Origin: Planctomycetota bacterium
Lineage (GTDB): Bacteria > Planctomycetota > Planctomycetia > Planctomycetales > Planctomycetaceae
Direction of reading: 5' to 3'
DNA: 38,424 bases
Assembly (NCBI GenBank): GCA_030836185.1
Contig: JAURQH010000001.1
Location: forward strand, 1 to 38,424
Every line of letters begins with the position of its first letter. Within the stretch, counting starts at the first letter, position 1. Position numbers and translations under genes: made by a program. Below, in pieces: positions 7,317 through 17,180 of the stretch. Under the pieces are notes generated by a model. It was not told the DNA's origin. It was given only the letters and a program-made list of their open reading frames with translations, and ran no database searches.

Positions 7317-8849
7317 ATGGGTGTTTATCTCGGCGTTGATATTGGCACAAGTGGAACGAAAACTCTTGCAATCCAGGAAGACGGCACGATTCTCGCATCG
7401 GCGACCGAAGAGTACCCACTCTCTAACCCCAAGCCGGGTTGGTCGGAACAGGAACCCGATCATTGGTGGAAGGCAACCATCGATAGCATTAATGCTGTCA
7501 TGAAAGCCGGGAAGATCAAACCCGACGATGTCAAAGGGATCGGGCTTTCCGGTCAAATGCACGGCTCGGTCTTCCTCAATAAAAAGAACGAAGTCATCCG
7601 CCCTGCTCTCTTATGGAACGACCAACGGACCGCCGCAGAATGCGACGAGATCGAAAAACTCGCAGGCGGGCGCAAGAAACTGATTCAGATGGTCGCCAAT
7701 CCTGCACTCACAGGATTCACGGCTCCGAAGATTCTCTGGTTGCGCAACAACGAACCAAAAAACTTTGAAAAGACGACGCAGGTTCTCTTGCCGAAAGATT
7801 ATGTTCGCTTTCGGCTTACGGGAGAATTCGCGACGGAAGTCAGCGATGCCTCGGGAACATTGTTACTCAATGTCAAAAAACGGAACTGGTCCAAGAAGTT
7901 ACTCGGCAAGCTCGATCTCTCTCGCGACCTGCTTCCCAAAGTGTTCGAGTCCGAAGAAGTCTCGGGCGAATTGACCACCGAGAGTGCCAAGCTGCTCGGA
8001 TTGAATTCGGGAACTCCCGTTGTTGGTGGCGGTGGAGACCAAGCGGCATCGGCCATTGGTAACGGCATCGTGAGAAAAGGAATTATCTCGGCCACGATGG
8101 GGACAAGTGGTGTCGTCTTCGCGCATAGTGATGAGATTCAATACGATCCCAGCGGTCGAGTGCATACCTTCTGTCACGCGGTCCGCGACAAATGGCACAT
8201 CATGGGAGTCGTCCTGTCGGCGGGTGGTTCACTGCAATGGTATCGCAATCAATTGTGTCAGGATGAAGTTGCTCAGGCGAAGAAACAGAAAGTCGATCCT
8301 TACGAACTGATCACTCAATCTGCCGCCGATTGTCCTGCTGGTTCGGAAGGTCTCTACTTCTTGCCGTATCTGACCGGCGAACGAACACCTCATGCTGATC
8401 CGAACGCGCGAGGAGCGTGGGTCGGTCTCTCTCTTCGACATGGCAAAGGACACATGGGACGTGCTGTCATGGAAGGTGCCACTTACGCAATGCGGGATTC
8501 GCTGGAGATCATTAAAGGGCTCGATGTTCCCGTCAAAGAGATTCGACTTTCGGGTGGTGGAGCCCGTTCGGAATTCTGGAGACAGATGCAGGCCGACATT
8601 TATGGGCACAAATGTGTCACCATCAATGCCGAAGAAGGCCCGGCCTTCGGAGTTGCACTTCTCGCCGCTGCAGGAACGGGTGCCTATAATGATGTCGTGG
8701 AAGCCTGCACCGCGACAATTGAAACGGTCACCGAGACCAAACCGATTTCAAAAACGAAGAAAACCTACAATAAACATTACCCGATCTATGGCGATCTGTA
8801 TCAATCACTGAAAGGTGATTTCGGCAAGATTGCAAAGGTTGTCGAGTAG
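7317..8849 (+). CDS. xylB: Xylulokinase (FGGY carbohydrate kinase)
   Basis: The 510-aa length is typical of the family. It phosphorylates D-xylulose with ATP to xylulose 5-phosphate for the pentose phosphate pathway, in the cytosol. N-terminal [14 protein letters not shown] is the phosphate-1 motif of the FGGY fold. GLSGQMHG (about 78-83), LLWNDQRT (about 99-105) and [14 protein letters not shown] (catalytic Asp near 241) are characteristic of XylB. The C-terminal adenosine motif is [20 protein letters not shown]. The ATG at 7317 has GGAG about 8 nt upstream; an in-frame start at 7236 would overlap promoter sequence and is not supported. There is no xylose isomerase gene beside it, although the TIM-barrel gene at 4643 is of a related fold. 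Other FGGY substrates are possible but less likely. Confidence 0.92.
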   Translation: MGVYLGVDIGTSGTKTLAIQEDGTILASATEEYPLSNPKPGWSEQEPDHWWKATIDSINAVMKAGKIKPDDVKGIGLSGQMHGSVFLNKKNEVIRPALLWNDQRTAAECDEIEKLAGGRKKLIQMVANPALTGFTAPKILWLRNNEPKNFEKTTQVLLPKDYVRFRLTGEFATEVSDASGTLLLNVKKRNWSKKLLGKLDLSRDLLPKVFESEEVSGELTTESAKLLGLNSGTPVVGGGGDQAASAIGNGIVRKGIISATMGTSGVVFAHSDEIQYDPSGRVHTFCHAVRDKWHIMGVVLSAGGSLQWYRNQLCQDEVAQAKKQKVDPYELITQSAADCPAGSEGLYFLPYLTGERTPHADPNARGAWVGLSLRHGKGHMGRAVMEGATYAMRDSLEIIKGLDVPVKEIRLSGGGARSEFWRQMQADIYGHKCVTINAEEGPAFGVALLAAAGTGAYNDVVEACTATIETVTETKPISKTKKTYNKHYPIYGDLYQSLKGDFGKIAKVVE

Positions 8850-8895
8850 GCACTTTATCGAAAAACTCTTAGACAATACTTGCGGTGACGGCTTC

Positions 8896-8925
8896 TTGAA
8901 CGTGGTGCGGTTAAACTACTATAAG
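8896..8925 (+). promoter_or_regulatory. Sigma70-like promoter for the UbiA-family gene
   Basis: TTGAAC (8896-8901), 18-bp spacer, TATAAG (8920-8925): four and five matches to the -35 and -10 consensus. It lies between the xylulokinase stop and the prenyltransferase start at 9033, implying a leader of about 100 nt. Confidence 0.4.
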
Positions 8926-9032
8926 AGATGCAGTTTGTTGTTAAAGCTCGCACTTAGCGTAGATGGTTGCCTCTTCTTCCCCAAAGCATGAATAGAAGAA
9001 GCCGAGAGCAGCATTTCAGTCAAGAATATCTC

Positions 9033-9896
9033 ATGTGGAAGCAATTTCAACAATTTCTATCTCTCATCCGCTTCAGCCATACGCTGTTTGCGTTACCATT
9101 TGCGCTACTCTCTGCAGTTCTCGCTTGGAGAACAACTAATTTTCTCTGGCAGGATTTGGTTGGCATCTTACTCTGTATGGTGTTTGCACGCTCCGCAGCA
9201 ATGGCGTTTAATCGACTTGTGGACCGAAAAATTGATGCCGATAACCCACGCACCGCCGGTCGTCATTTGCCAGCGGGTTTAATGTCCGTCAAAACGGTCA
9301 CGCTGTTCACCTTACTCTCATGTGTCGGATTCATCGCATCGACGCTTATCTTTTTGCCGAAAACGTGGCCCATCATTCTGGCGGTTCCCGTGTTACTTTT
9401 TTTGTTGGGATACTCGCTGGCCAAACGGTTCACGTCGTTGTGCCATTACTGGTTGTCTGCTGCGTTGATGATGTCGCCCATTGCTGCCTGGCTGGCCATT
9501 ACCGATAGTCTTACTCTGACGCCTTTTCTGTTAGCCGCCGTCATCTTCTTCTGGGTCGGTGGCTTCGACATTATTTATGCCTGTCAGGACAGTGACTACG
9601 ACAGACAAATAGGACTTAAATCAATCCCCTCTCGATTTGGAAACAGAACGGCATTACGGATCGCGTTTGTCAGCCACTTGATCACCATCGGCTGTCTGTT
9701 TGCCTTATGGCATTTTGGGGAATTGGGGTGGGTCTTTCTGGCTGGCATCAGCATTGTGTCTCTTCTGCTGATCTACGAACATTCGATTGTCCGCGCCGAT
9801 GATCTCAGCCGCGTGAATCTCGCGTTCTTCCGCATCAACGCGGTCATTTCGGTCGGCTTATTCTGTGTTGGTTTTCTGGATGTTCTCGTGGGATGA
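9033..9896 (+). CDS. UbiA-family polyprenyltransferase (4-hydroxybenzoate / MqnP type)
   Basis: The 287-aa integral membrane protein has about eight to nine helices. The two aspartate-rich motifs of UbiA prenyltransferases are present: NRLVDRKIDADNPRTAGR (about residues 60-77), and DIIYACQDSDYDRQIGLKSI with the following PSRFG (about 179-203). Mg2+-diphosphate bound at these motifs allows transfer of a polyprenyl chain to an aromatic acid in quinone synthesis. The opening SLIRFSHTLFALPFALLSA is typical of the branch called putative 4-hydroxybenzoate octaprenyltransferase, which includes MqnP of the futalosine menaquinone route. Which pathway applies here is not shown. ATG 9033 is chosen because it aligns with the family start; ATG 8988 and TTG 8967 are upstream alternatives, and no start has a clear ribosome site. 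Confidence 0.85.
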   Translation: MWKQFQQFLSLIRFSHTLFALPFALLSAVLAWRTTNFLWQDLVGILLCMVFARSAAMAFNRLVDRKIDADNPRTAGRHLPAGLMSVKTVTLFTLLSCVGFIASTLIFLPKTWPIILAVPVLLFLLGYSLAKRFTSLCHYWLSAALMMSPIAAWLAITDSLTLTPFLLAAVIFFWVGGFDIIYACQDSDYDRQIGLKSIPSRFGNRTALRIAFVSHLITIGCLFALWHFGELGWVFLAGISIVSLLLIYEHSIVRADDLSRVNLAFFRINAVISVGLFCVGFLDVLVG

Positions 9897-10034
9897 AGAA
9901 TCGCTCACCCGCGAAAGGATAAAACTCCAACGATCTGTTGATACAGTCTAGCTGTTAGACATGATTCTTGCACATCTATTTCGAATCAGAGCGATCATGC
10001 GGATTCTGCATGAAAACGCCGATATCTCGGACGC

Positions 10035-10051
10035 TTGTGACCGTTTGTGAC
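10035..10051 (+). promoter_or_regulatory. Two TTGTGAC direct repeats, probable regulator-binding half-sites
   Basis: TTGTGAC occurs at 10035-10041 and 10045-10051, start to start exactly 10 bp (one helical turn). The second copy ends 9 bp before the -35 box at 10061. It also reads as TGTGA-N5-TCAC through to 10059. The position is typical of an activator site touching RNA polymerase, but no regulator is encoded nearby. Confidence 0.4.
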
Positions 10052-10060
10052 GAAATCACT

Positions 10061-10090
10061 TTGACAGACTTTCGCCAGATCTGTTTTAAT
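10061..10090 (+). promoter_or_regulatory. Sigma70-like promoter of the 10216-18638 operon
   Basis: A perfect TTGACA (10061-10066), 18-bp spacer and TTTAAT (10085-10090; five of six). The start codon is about 120 nt downstream, leaving a leader that has no obvious riboswitch. Confidence 0.6.
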
Positions 10091-10215
10091 ATCAGTACCT
10101 CCTGATTTGGTGTCTCGCGGAGAGATCCTGAATCACCTTTCCTCGCGTTGAACCTGCCTTCCTGTTACCCACGTATGATGACAAATCCGTGCGGTCATAT
10201 TGTCGCCAACCAATC

Positions 10216-12816
10216 ATGAAATTGACCTTCCCACTTCTCTCTGTATTTCTTCTGACATTCGTGGGCGTTCTTTGTGCGCAGAAGCCAATCCCCTCTCTGA
10301 AAGAAGTCCGAGCCGCTGGGCGTTTGAAGTCCGCGTTGCTGCGAGATCACAAAACAAACCACAGTGATGCGATCCCAACTCAGCAGCTTGATCAGTTTCG
10401 CAAAGAGATTGCCCCCGTGCTCAAAGCTTCTTGTGCGCAATGCCATGGCGCTGATTTGCAAGAGGGCGAGTTTCGCGTCGATACACTCAACCCCGATTTG
10501 GTGAAGGGGGAAGATCTCAGTTGGTGGTTGGAAGTTTCCAGAGTCTTAAGTAACGGGGAGATGCCACCCGCAGAGGAAGCCGAACTCACGGATGACAATC
10601 GAGCCAAAATGATCGATTGGCTCTCCTCAGAAATTCAGATCGCTTCGCAGATTCGGCGCAATGATGAGAATCATTCTTCCTTCCGTCGCATGACGCGCTA
10701 CGAATACAACTACGCGTTACAGGACCTACTTGGTCTGCCATACGATTTTGCGAAGAATCTTCCTCCCGAAACATTTTCCGAAGACGGCTTTCAGAACAGT
10801 TCCGAGATGCTGCATATTTCTGCTCAGCAATTTGAAACTTACCGCTCTATTGCGCGGACGGCGTTACAAAAGGCAACAGTGACAGGAGATCAACCAGAGC
10901 CGATCTATTACGGCATCACAATGCAGGCTGGATTCGAGTTGATGAAGAAGTTGAACAAGAGTGACAAGTTCAATTCTCGGAACGCACACTTTCTGAATCG
11001 AGAGACCGGAGAAGGTGTTGATGGGCGTTATAACTATCGCAATGGCAAGTACACGTTCTTTCCGCAGAAAACTCGACCAGAACTCCCTGCGGAATTTTTG
11101 TACGAGTTGAATCTGCCTGCGGGGAAACAACAGAAAATCGATGTCGGAAATTTCCTGCCTCCGAGTGGCACTGCTCTGGTACGGGTTCGCGCATCGAAAG
11201 CGGTTCCCAATGAAGCCAGCTTTCCCACATTGCGGCTGTTGTACGGCCAACAGGCCAGCAATAACTCTCATGCCTCTGAGCGTCTCGGTCCCGGCGATCA
11301 AGCCGTCAGGGCAGAACCCGACAGTCCAGATTGGTATGAGTGGGAAGTTCCTTTGAGTGAAGTGCTTCGCAATCCTTTTCGGACTGAATATGAAGTAGGA
11401 GGATATCCCAACCCAACGGAATATTTCATTTTAGAGAACGCCCACCAAGACTCTTCATTACAAGAACGAGCCAATATTAGGATTGAGTATCTGGAAGTCA
11501 TCGCCCCCTATTACAAACAATGGCCTCCTGAATCGCATACGCGGATTTTTATTGACAGTCAAAACAGAGAGAATGAAAAAGTCTACGCTGCTGAAGTGCT
11601 TGATCACTTTATGTCCCGCGCCTGGCGACGGCCTGTCACGGACGAGGAAGTCGCTCAGAAAATTCAGCTTTTCATGCAACTGCGTCCCGGCTTTGACAGC
11701 TTTCAGGAAACGATGATCGAAGTTCTGGCGGCGGTGCTTTCGTCTCCCAAATTTCTCTATCTCGTCCAAGCCGATGAAACCTCCGAAAATGAAGCAGCAA
11801 CGCGGCTGAACGATTTTGAGTTAGCGACGCGACTGACGATGTTCCTGTGGTGCAGCACCCCCGATCAGGCGTTGTTAGATTTGGCCAAGCAAGGACAACT
11901 CAGCAAACACGATGTGTTGATGGCTCAAACCGAACGGATGCTGGAACACCCGCGTGCGAGACGATTCTCGCGACAATTTGTGCGGCAGTGGTTGGGAATG
12001 CAATTGCTCGACTATCTCAAAGTCGATCAAAAGGTTTATCGTCAGTTCACGCCAGAGCTCAAAGAATCAATGCAGGAAGAACCCATCGCTTTCTTCCAGG
12101 AGATACTTGAGAGCAACCAAAGTATCATGGATTTCATTCATGCCGACTATGTGATGGTTAATCAGCGGCTTGCCCAGCATTACCGATTGAGCGAAGTTCA
12201 TGGAAATCATTTCCGCAAGGTGATGTTGAATTCGGAGTCCGAGCGAGGTGGCTTATTGACACAGGCTGGACTTCTGGCCATGAATTCTGACGGCAAAGAT
12301 TCCCATCCTCTGAAACGGGGCATCTGGTTGTTAGAAAGCTTGCTCAATGATCCTCCACCTCCCCCACCTCCGGCGGTTCCCGAGATTGACCTCGCAGACC
12401 CGGAAATTCTGAAGATGACACTCAAAGAACGAATGGAAGATCACCGTAGCGATCCCGCGTGCTTTTCGTGTCACGCACGAATCGACCCGTGGGGCATCGC
12501 ATTTGAGAATTTTGATGCAATCGGAACGTGGCGTGATAAAATCAAAGATCAGCCGGTTGATGCGTCGAGTCTGTTGTTCAATCAGCAGGAACTGGACGGT
12601 ATGGATGGGTTGAAACGATTCCTGTTAAAGAATCGTCAGGACCAATTTGCCCGAGCGCTCGTTCACAAATTAACTTCATTTGCGTTGGGACGACCACTCT
12701 CATTCGCGGATCGTTCCGATATTGATGATATCACGGCACAATTACGAAAACAGAACGATGGCTTGAAAACGCTGATCAGATTGATTGTGACGAGTGAATT
12801 GTTCCTTTCCAAATAA
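10216..12816 (+). CDS. Secreted Planctomycete cytochrome-type protein with DUF1587/1592/1588/1585
   Basis: The 866-aa protein has a signal peptide (MKLTFPLLSVFLLTFVGVLC) from the ATG at 10216; an upstream in-frame start at 10189 would disrupt it. The domain order is a c-type heme site CAQCH (about 73-77), DUF1587 with FRRMTRYEYNYALQDLLGL, a beta-rich middle part, DUF1595 (SRAWRRPVTDEEV), DUF1592 (ATRLTMFLWCSTPDQ), DUF1588 with the typical LNDPPPPPPPAVPEID run and a second CFSCH site, and DUF1585 (ALGRPLSFADRSDIDDI). This architecture is a hallmark of planctomycetes. The proteins are periplasmic and thought to be redox or polymer-processing enzymes, but the reaction is unproven. It leads a four-gene operon, 22 bp ahead of a DUF1552 gene, its usual partner. 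Confidence 0.9.
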   Translation: MKLTFPLLSVFLLTFVGVLCAQKPIPSLKEVRAAGRLKSALLRDHKTNHSDAIPTQQLDQFRKEIAPVLKASCAQCHGADLQEGEFRVDTLNPDLVKGEDLSWWLEVSRVLSNGEMPPAEEAELTDDNRAKMIDWLSSEIQIASQIRRNDENHSSFRRMTRYEYNYALQDLLGLPYDFAKNLPPETFSEDGFQNSSEMLHISAQQFETYRSIARTALQKATVTGDQPEPIYYGITMQAGFELMKKLNKSDKFNSRNAHFLNRETGEGVDGRYNYRNGKYTFFPQKTRPELPAEFLYELNLPAGKQQKIDVGNFLPPSGTALVRVRASKAVPNEASFPTLRLLYGQQASNNSHASERLGPGDQAVRAEPDSPDWYEWEVPLSEVLRNPFRTEYEVGGYPNPTEYFILENAHQDSSLQERANIRIEYLEVIAPYYKQWPPESHTRIFIDSQNRENEKVYAAEVLDHFMSRAWRRPVTDEEVAQKIQLFMQLRPGFDSFQETMIEVLAAVLSSPKFLYLVQADETSENEAATRLNDFELATRLTMFLWCSTPDQALLDLAKQGQLSKHDVLMAQTERMLEHPRARRFSRQFVRQWLGMQLLDYLKVDQKVYRQFTPELKESMQEEPIAFFQEILESNQSIMDFIHADYVMVNQRLAQHYRLSEVHGNHFRKVMLNSESERGGLLTQAGLLAMNSDGKDSHPLKRGIWLLESLLNDPPPPPPPAVPEIDLADPEILKMTLKERMEDHRSDPACFSCHARIDPWGIAFENFDAIGTWRDKIKDQPVDASSLLFNQQELDGMDGLKRFLLKNRQDQFARALVHKLTSFALGRPLSFADRSDIDDITAQLRKQNDGLKTLIRLIVTSELFLSK

Positions 12817-12838
12817 CAGAACACAGGACGCCTTTGTT

Positions 12839-14230
12839 ATGAATATGACTCTGTCATCCTTAAATCGTAGAAGGTTTCTTCGCGGAGTAGGAGGCTTTGC
12901 CCTCGCACTTCCGGCGTTTGAATCGTTTTCAAATATTGCAAACGCTGCCGAGCAAGATGTCAAAAAGCGACTGGCATGTTTTTATCTACCTGACGGCGTT
13001 CCCATGCCTCACGTCGATGACCCCGGACATCAAGACTGGAACTGGTTTCCTCATGGTCGCGGCAAGGATTTCACCTTCACCAAATGCCTGGACCCTTTAG
13101 AGCCTTTGCGGAACGATACGACTGTTCTCGGTGGTTTGTCTCATCCCGACGTCCGAAATGTTCACGGTCATTCGAATGCCGACCAGTTCTTAACGGGTGC
13201 CGACACGGGAGGTTTTGGGGATTACAAAAACACGATCTCACTCGACCAAAAATTTGCCGCACAGGTCGGCGACGAGACGCGGTTTTCTTCGTTGGTGATG
13301 TCGACCGATGGTGGGACCGGTTCTCCGCGCGGTACGCAAACGATGTCTTTCAATCAGAACGGCCGAGCGATTCCTGCCGAACATCGACCGAAACGTATCT
13401 TCGACATGTTGTTTGTGAAAAGTGATGCAGAGGCCAAACGCCGACTTGCGATGAGTCAAAGTGTGCTCGATGACCTGATGGCCGATGCTCGGTCTTTGCA
13501 GAAACAGTTATCGACGAATGATCAAAAATCGTTAGACGAATATCTTCAATCGGTTCGCGATACAGAAATCCGAGTCGCCAAGGCGAAGCGATGGATGGAT
13601 ATTCCTCTTCCTCAAGTTGATGTCGATCACCTGAAACTGGATATCACCCCCAATGATCCAAGACTCTATCTACAAACCATGTACGAATTGATCTACCTGG
13701 CATTCAAAACGGATTCAACACGTGTTGCGACCTATCAAATTGGTCGAGAAAACGGCGTCGGAATGAGCGATTATCTCGCCCGTGCGGTGGGCTTCAATTT
13801 GACTCATCAACTTTCTCATGAAACGAAAAAGCCAGACGGCTGGAAGAACTTTGGGACGTATTGCCAGTTTATTAGTGAAGAGTTGGGACGTTTCGCGCAA
13901 CGGCTGAAAGAGACACCTGAACCTGCCGGTGCTGGTAACATGTTGGATCATACGGTGTTATTCTTCGGTTCGGCGTCGAGTTCCTTTCACCTCTCACGTA
14001 ACTATCCGCTCTTGCTGATTGGTGGCAAGAAACTGGGATTCAAGCATGGTCAGTTCCTGCGGTATGGCGAAGAGTCGCCCGACAAATTACCGCAGGATGA
14101 TCGAGCTTATCGGTCAGAGATGAATTACGAAGAAGAAGACCTCTCCAAACTTTACGTCACGATCCTGCAGAAGCTGGGTGTCGAGACAGACACCTTCGGC
14201 GGCAGCACAGGCACTTTAGCTGAGGTCTGA
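12839..14230 (+). CDS. DUF1552 protein, Tat-exported partner of the DUF1592 protein
   Basis: The 463-aa protein begins with a twin-arginine signal, NRRRFLRGVGGFALALPAF, with cleavage likely after NAA. DUF1552 marks include LACFYLPDGVPMPHVDDPG, LGGLSHPDVRNVHGHSNADQ, the STDGGTGSPRGTQTMSF stretch and the C-terminal HTVLFFGSASSSFHLSRNYP. The fold is distantly related to alkaline-phosphatase/sulfatase-like DUF1501 proteins. It is almost always encoded next to DUF1587/1592 cytochrome proteins, as here, so the pair probably works together in the periplasm. The function is unknown. The start is the ATG at 12839 (a second ATG at 12845), with AGGA about 10 nt upstream. Spacing to both neighbours is 16-22 bp, supporting one transcript. 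Confidence 0.88.
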   Translation: MNMTLSSLNRRRFLRGVGGFALALPAFESFSNIANAAEQDVKKRLACFYLPDGVPMPHVDDPGHQDWNWFPHGRGKDFTFTKCLDPLEPLRNDTTVLGGLSHPDVRNVHGHSNADQFLTGADTGGFGDYKNTISLDQKFAAQVGDETRFSSLVMSTDGGTGSPRGTQTMSFNQNGRAIPAEHRPKRIFDMLFVKSDAEAKRRLAMSQSVLDDLMADARSLQKQLSTNDQKSLDEYLQSVRDTEIRVAKAKRWMDIPLPQVDVDHLKLDITPNDPRLYLQTMYELIYLAFKTDSTRVATYQIGRENGVGMSDYLARAVGFNLTHQLSHETKKPDGWKNFGTYCQFISEELGRFAQRLKETPEPAGAGNMLDHTVLFFGSASSSFHLSRNYPLLLIGGKKLGFKHGQFLRYGEESPDKLPQDDRAYRSEMNYEEEDLSKLYVTILQKLGVETDTFGGSTGTLAEV

Positions 14231-14246
14231 TAGAAAATCGTTCTGT

Positions 14247-17159
14247 ATGAAATCCATTCTACAAACATCTCTGGTTCTTCTGATTCTCTTCTGTGGCCAA
14301 TGTCTATTTGCCGAATCCTCAAAACCGCTCTTTGAGGATGACATCCAACCGGTTCTGATGAAGAAGTGTGGCCAATGTCACGATGCTGAGTCCAAAAAAG
14401 GTGGACTCGATCTGTCCACAATGTTGGGACTCAAACGAGGAGGTGAATCGGGTGAGTCTGCGTTGGCGGAAACGGTCGATGATAGCATGTTGTGGATTAT
14501 GATCGACGGGGGTGGCATGCCTCCTGAAGACGAACCACAACTGTCTGAATCCGAACTGACGCTGATCAAAGCATGGATCTCTAACGGTTCTCCTGCGAAA
14601 GGCCCAACGGAAATTCAAGTAACACAGCATGATGTGTTGCCGTTTCTGTTTTCACGTTGTGTGGTTTGTCACGGCAGGCACAAACAGGAAGGTGATCTCG
14701 ATTTACGGACTGTTTCTTCAATGCTCAAAGGAGGAAAGTCGGGTCCTGCGGTTATTCCCGGCAAGCCAGAGGAAAGCCTGTTATTAAAGAAGGTACTTTC
14801 TCGCGACATGCCGCCACCGAAACAGATTATTCGTGCAGGTGTCCGACCAATGGAATCGTCTGAAGTGGAGTTGCTCACAAAATGGGTCAAACAAGGAGCG
14901 AAAGCCTATGACATCAAGCCCAATGTTCAGACCACCGAACCTGATCCTGTGGTGACGGATGCGGATCGAAAATTCTGGGCGTTTCAACCTCCCGTGAAAG
15001 CGGATATTCCCGATATCAAAAGTGATTCTCCCATTGATGCATTTCTATTGCGCAAACTGAATGCCAACGGGCTCAATTACTCCCAAGCTGCTTCCAAACT
15101 GACATTGATTCGTCGCGTCGCGTTTGATCTTACCGGTTTGCCTCCCGAATGGGACGACGTTCAGCGTTTCCTTAATGACGAATCGAGCGATTGGTATAGC
15201 CGGATGGTCGATCATTATCTCGAAACAACACACTATGGCGAACATTTAGGCCGAATGTGGCTCGATCTGGCCGGATACGCAGACTCCGAAGGAAAACGCT
15301 CCGCCGACCCGATACGTAAACATGCTTGGAGATATCGCGACTATGTGATTCGCGCCTTCAATGAAGACAAACCGTACGATCAATTTCTTCGAGAACAAAT
15401 TGCAGGCGATGAACTTTTTGATTTTCAAAATGCGGAAGAAGTCACTCCCAAGATGATGGACGCTCTGGTTGCGACTGGTTTTCTGAGGCAAGCCCCCGAT
15501 GGCACGGGTTCAGACATTGTCGATACCGTCGAAGAACGCTTCGAAGTGGTTTCGGATGAGATTGATGTACTCGGTTCTTCAGTGCTCGGTTTAACGCTGC
15601 GATGTGCGCAATGTCACTCGCATAAATACGATCCCATTCCTCACCGTGATTACTTTCGCTTGGTGGCCACTTTCCAGGGAGCATACGACGTTTATGATTG
15701 GCTGAAACCGACTTCGGTGGCGAATCAATCGAAGCAAAAGAATCCCACGCGAAGGTTTTTGCCCTATGTGACGGCTGATCTCGAACAAACATGGCAGATC
15801 GAAAAAGAGAACATCGATCAGCAGATCAACACGCTAAAAACGAAACTCAACAAGCAATTCACAACTCGGCGTCAGAAATTCATTGATCAAAAACTGACAG
15901 AGATTCCAGAAGAGGTGCGAGAAGAGGTTCAGCAATTGCTGAAAGTGAGCGACAAAAAAAGAACCACCGAACAGCAGGAGCTGGCGAAAGAATATGAATC
16001 GAAGCTGACTATCTCAGACAAAGAACTCACCAAGCAGCACGCTGACTTGGCCAAGCTGCAAACGCAAACTGATAAACAAATCAAATCCCTGCAAAATAAG
16101 CTTCCAAACCAGCCTATGATTCGTGCCTTGTGGGACCGAGGAGAGCCTTCACCAACCTGGGTCTTCCGACGAGGCGAGTTTAATAATCCCGGCGAGCTGG
16201 TTGGTCCCGGAGTTCTGTCTGTTCTGACTGACGGAAAAACTCCTTTCCAACTGCAACCCTTGCGCGATGGTTCCACGGGGCGTCGATTCGCATTTGTCAA
16301 CTGGCTGACCAGCCCCGATCATCCATTGACCTCACGTGTCATCGTGAATCGTATCTGGCAGCATCATTTCGGACGTGGAATTGTCGAATCGCTCTCCAAT
16401 TTTGGCAACAGCGGCGTTCCACCAACTCATCCCGAATTATTGGACTGGCTGGCCGTTTCGTTCGTCGAAAACGGTTGGAGTTTCAAATGGTTGCACAAAC
16501 AGATCATGCTGTCAGCTGCCTACCGACAAACTTCCCAGATCGATGAGTCTCTGTTGGGAAAAGATCCAGCGAATGCTCTCTTTTCGCGGATGCCTCTCAA
16601 GCGAATCCGGGCCGAATCAGTACGAGACAGCTTACTGGCAGTTGCTGGACAGCTCGACTCAACCCAATTTGGGGAACCGGTCGGCGTGGATGTCCGTAAG
16701 GATGGTTTGGTGACTGCCGAAAAAACTGCGCAAGGCTGGAGGCGATCTATCTATATTCGTCAACGTCGCAAAGAAATCCCCACCATTTTAGAAAACTTTG
16801 ACCTGCCTCAGATGAGCCCCAACTGTACCGAACGGCCAAATTCAATGGTCGCTCCACAGGCATTACACTTACTCAACAATAGTTTGATTCGAGAACTATC
16901 CATCGCATTTGCTGACCGAATCGAGCAGGATGTCCCCGACAATCGAGACCAACAGATCAAACGTGCCTATCGAATTGCTTTCAGTCGTGATCCCAATCAG
17001 GAAGAACAAACCCTGTCACACGAGACTCTCGACCTGCTCACTCATAAGTGGAAAAGTGTCGAATCGGAGCAACAGTCTGACCAATCTCCCGAATCACGGG
17101 CGCTGGCGAATTTCTGTCATGTCATATTGAATTCTGCGGAATTTTTGTTTGTCGATTAA
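14247..17159 (+). CDS. Planctomycete cytochrome protein PSCyt1-DUF1549-DUF1553 with two N-terminal heme modules
   Basis: The 970-aa protein has a signal peptide ending near LFAES. Two tandem PSCyt1 modules follow, with CGQCH (about 41-45) and CVVCH (about 138-142), each trailed by a GGLDL/GDLDL-type segment. DUF1549 then has SPIDAFLLRKLNANGL, RRVAFDLTGLPP and a third heme-type site RCAQCHSHKYDPI near residue 450. A lysine/glutamine-rich coiled-coil segment (about 515-620) precedes DUF1553, with RFAFVNWLTSPDHPLTSRVI, NRIWQHHFGRGIV and SNFGNSGVPPTHPELLDWLA. The family is periplasmic and its biochemical activity is not established. The next gene is its usual partner DUF1501, 21 bp downstream. 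Two heme modules rather than one is a variant worth noting. Confidence 0.92.
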   Translation: MKSILQTSLVLLILFCGQCLFAESSKPLFEDDIQPVLMKKCGQCHDAESKKGGLDLSTMLGLKRGGESGESALAETVDDSMLWIMIDGGGMPPEDEPQLSESELTLIKAWISNGSPAKGPTEIQVTQHDVLPFLFSRCVVCHGRHKQEGDLDLRTVSSMLKGGKSGPAVIPGKPEESLLLKKVLSRDMPPPKQIIRAGVRPMESSEVELLTKWVKQGAKAYDIKPNVQTTEPDPVVTDADRKFWAFQPPVKADIPDIKSDSPIDAFLLRKLNANGLNYSQAASKLTLIRRVAFDLTGLPPEWDDVQRFLNDESSDWYSRMVDHYLETTHYGEHLGRMWLDLAGYADSEGKRSADPIRKHAWRYRDYVIRAFNEDKPYDQFLREQIAGDELFDFQNAEEVTPKMMDALVATGFLRQAPDGTGSDIVDTVEERFEVVSDEIDVLGSSVLGLTLRCAQCHSHKYDPIPHRDYFRLVATFQGAYDVYDWLKPTSVANQSKQKNPTRRFLPYVTADLEQTWQIEKENIDQQINTLKTKLNKQFTTRRQKFIDQKLTEIPEEVREEVQQLLKVSDKKRTTEQQELAKEYESKLTISDKELTKQHADLAKLQTQTDKQIKSLQNKLPNQPMIRALWDRGEPSPTWVFRRGEFNNPGELVGPGVLSVLTDGKTPFQLQPLRDGSTGRRFAFVNWLTSPDHPLTSRVIVNRIWQHHFGRGIVESLSNFGNSGVPPTHPELLDWLAVSFVENGWSFKWLHKQIMLSAAYRQTSQIDESLLGKDPANALFSRMPLKRIRAESVRDSLLAVAGQLDSTQFGEPVGVDVRKDGLVTAEKTAQGWRRSIYIRQRRKEIPTILENFDLPQMSPNCTERPNSMVAPQALHLLNNSLIRELSIAFADRIEQDVPDNRDQQIKRAYRIAFSRDPNQEEQTLSHETLDLLTHKWKSVESEQQSDQSPESRALANFCHVILNSAEFLFVD

Positions 17160-17180
17160 CCTTTGCGAATAAGTGATGTT

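Larger units (their letters stand above)
9897..10215. other. Intergenic region holding the promoter of the cytochrome operon
   Basis: 319 bp without a supported gene. It contains the TTGACA/TTTAAT promoter and the TTGTGAC direct repeats listed separately. An ORF of 29 codons from 9960 has no ribosome site and is not called. No clear terminator is visible after the prenyltransferase gene. Confidence 0.5.
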
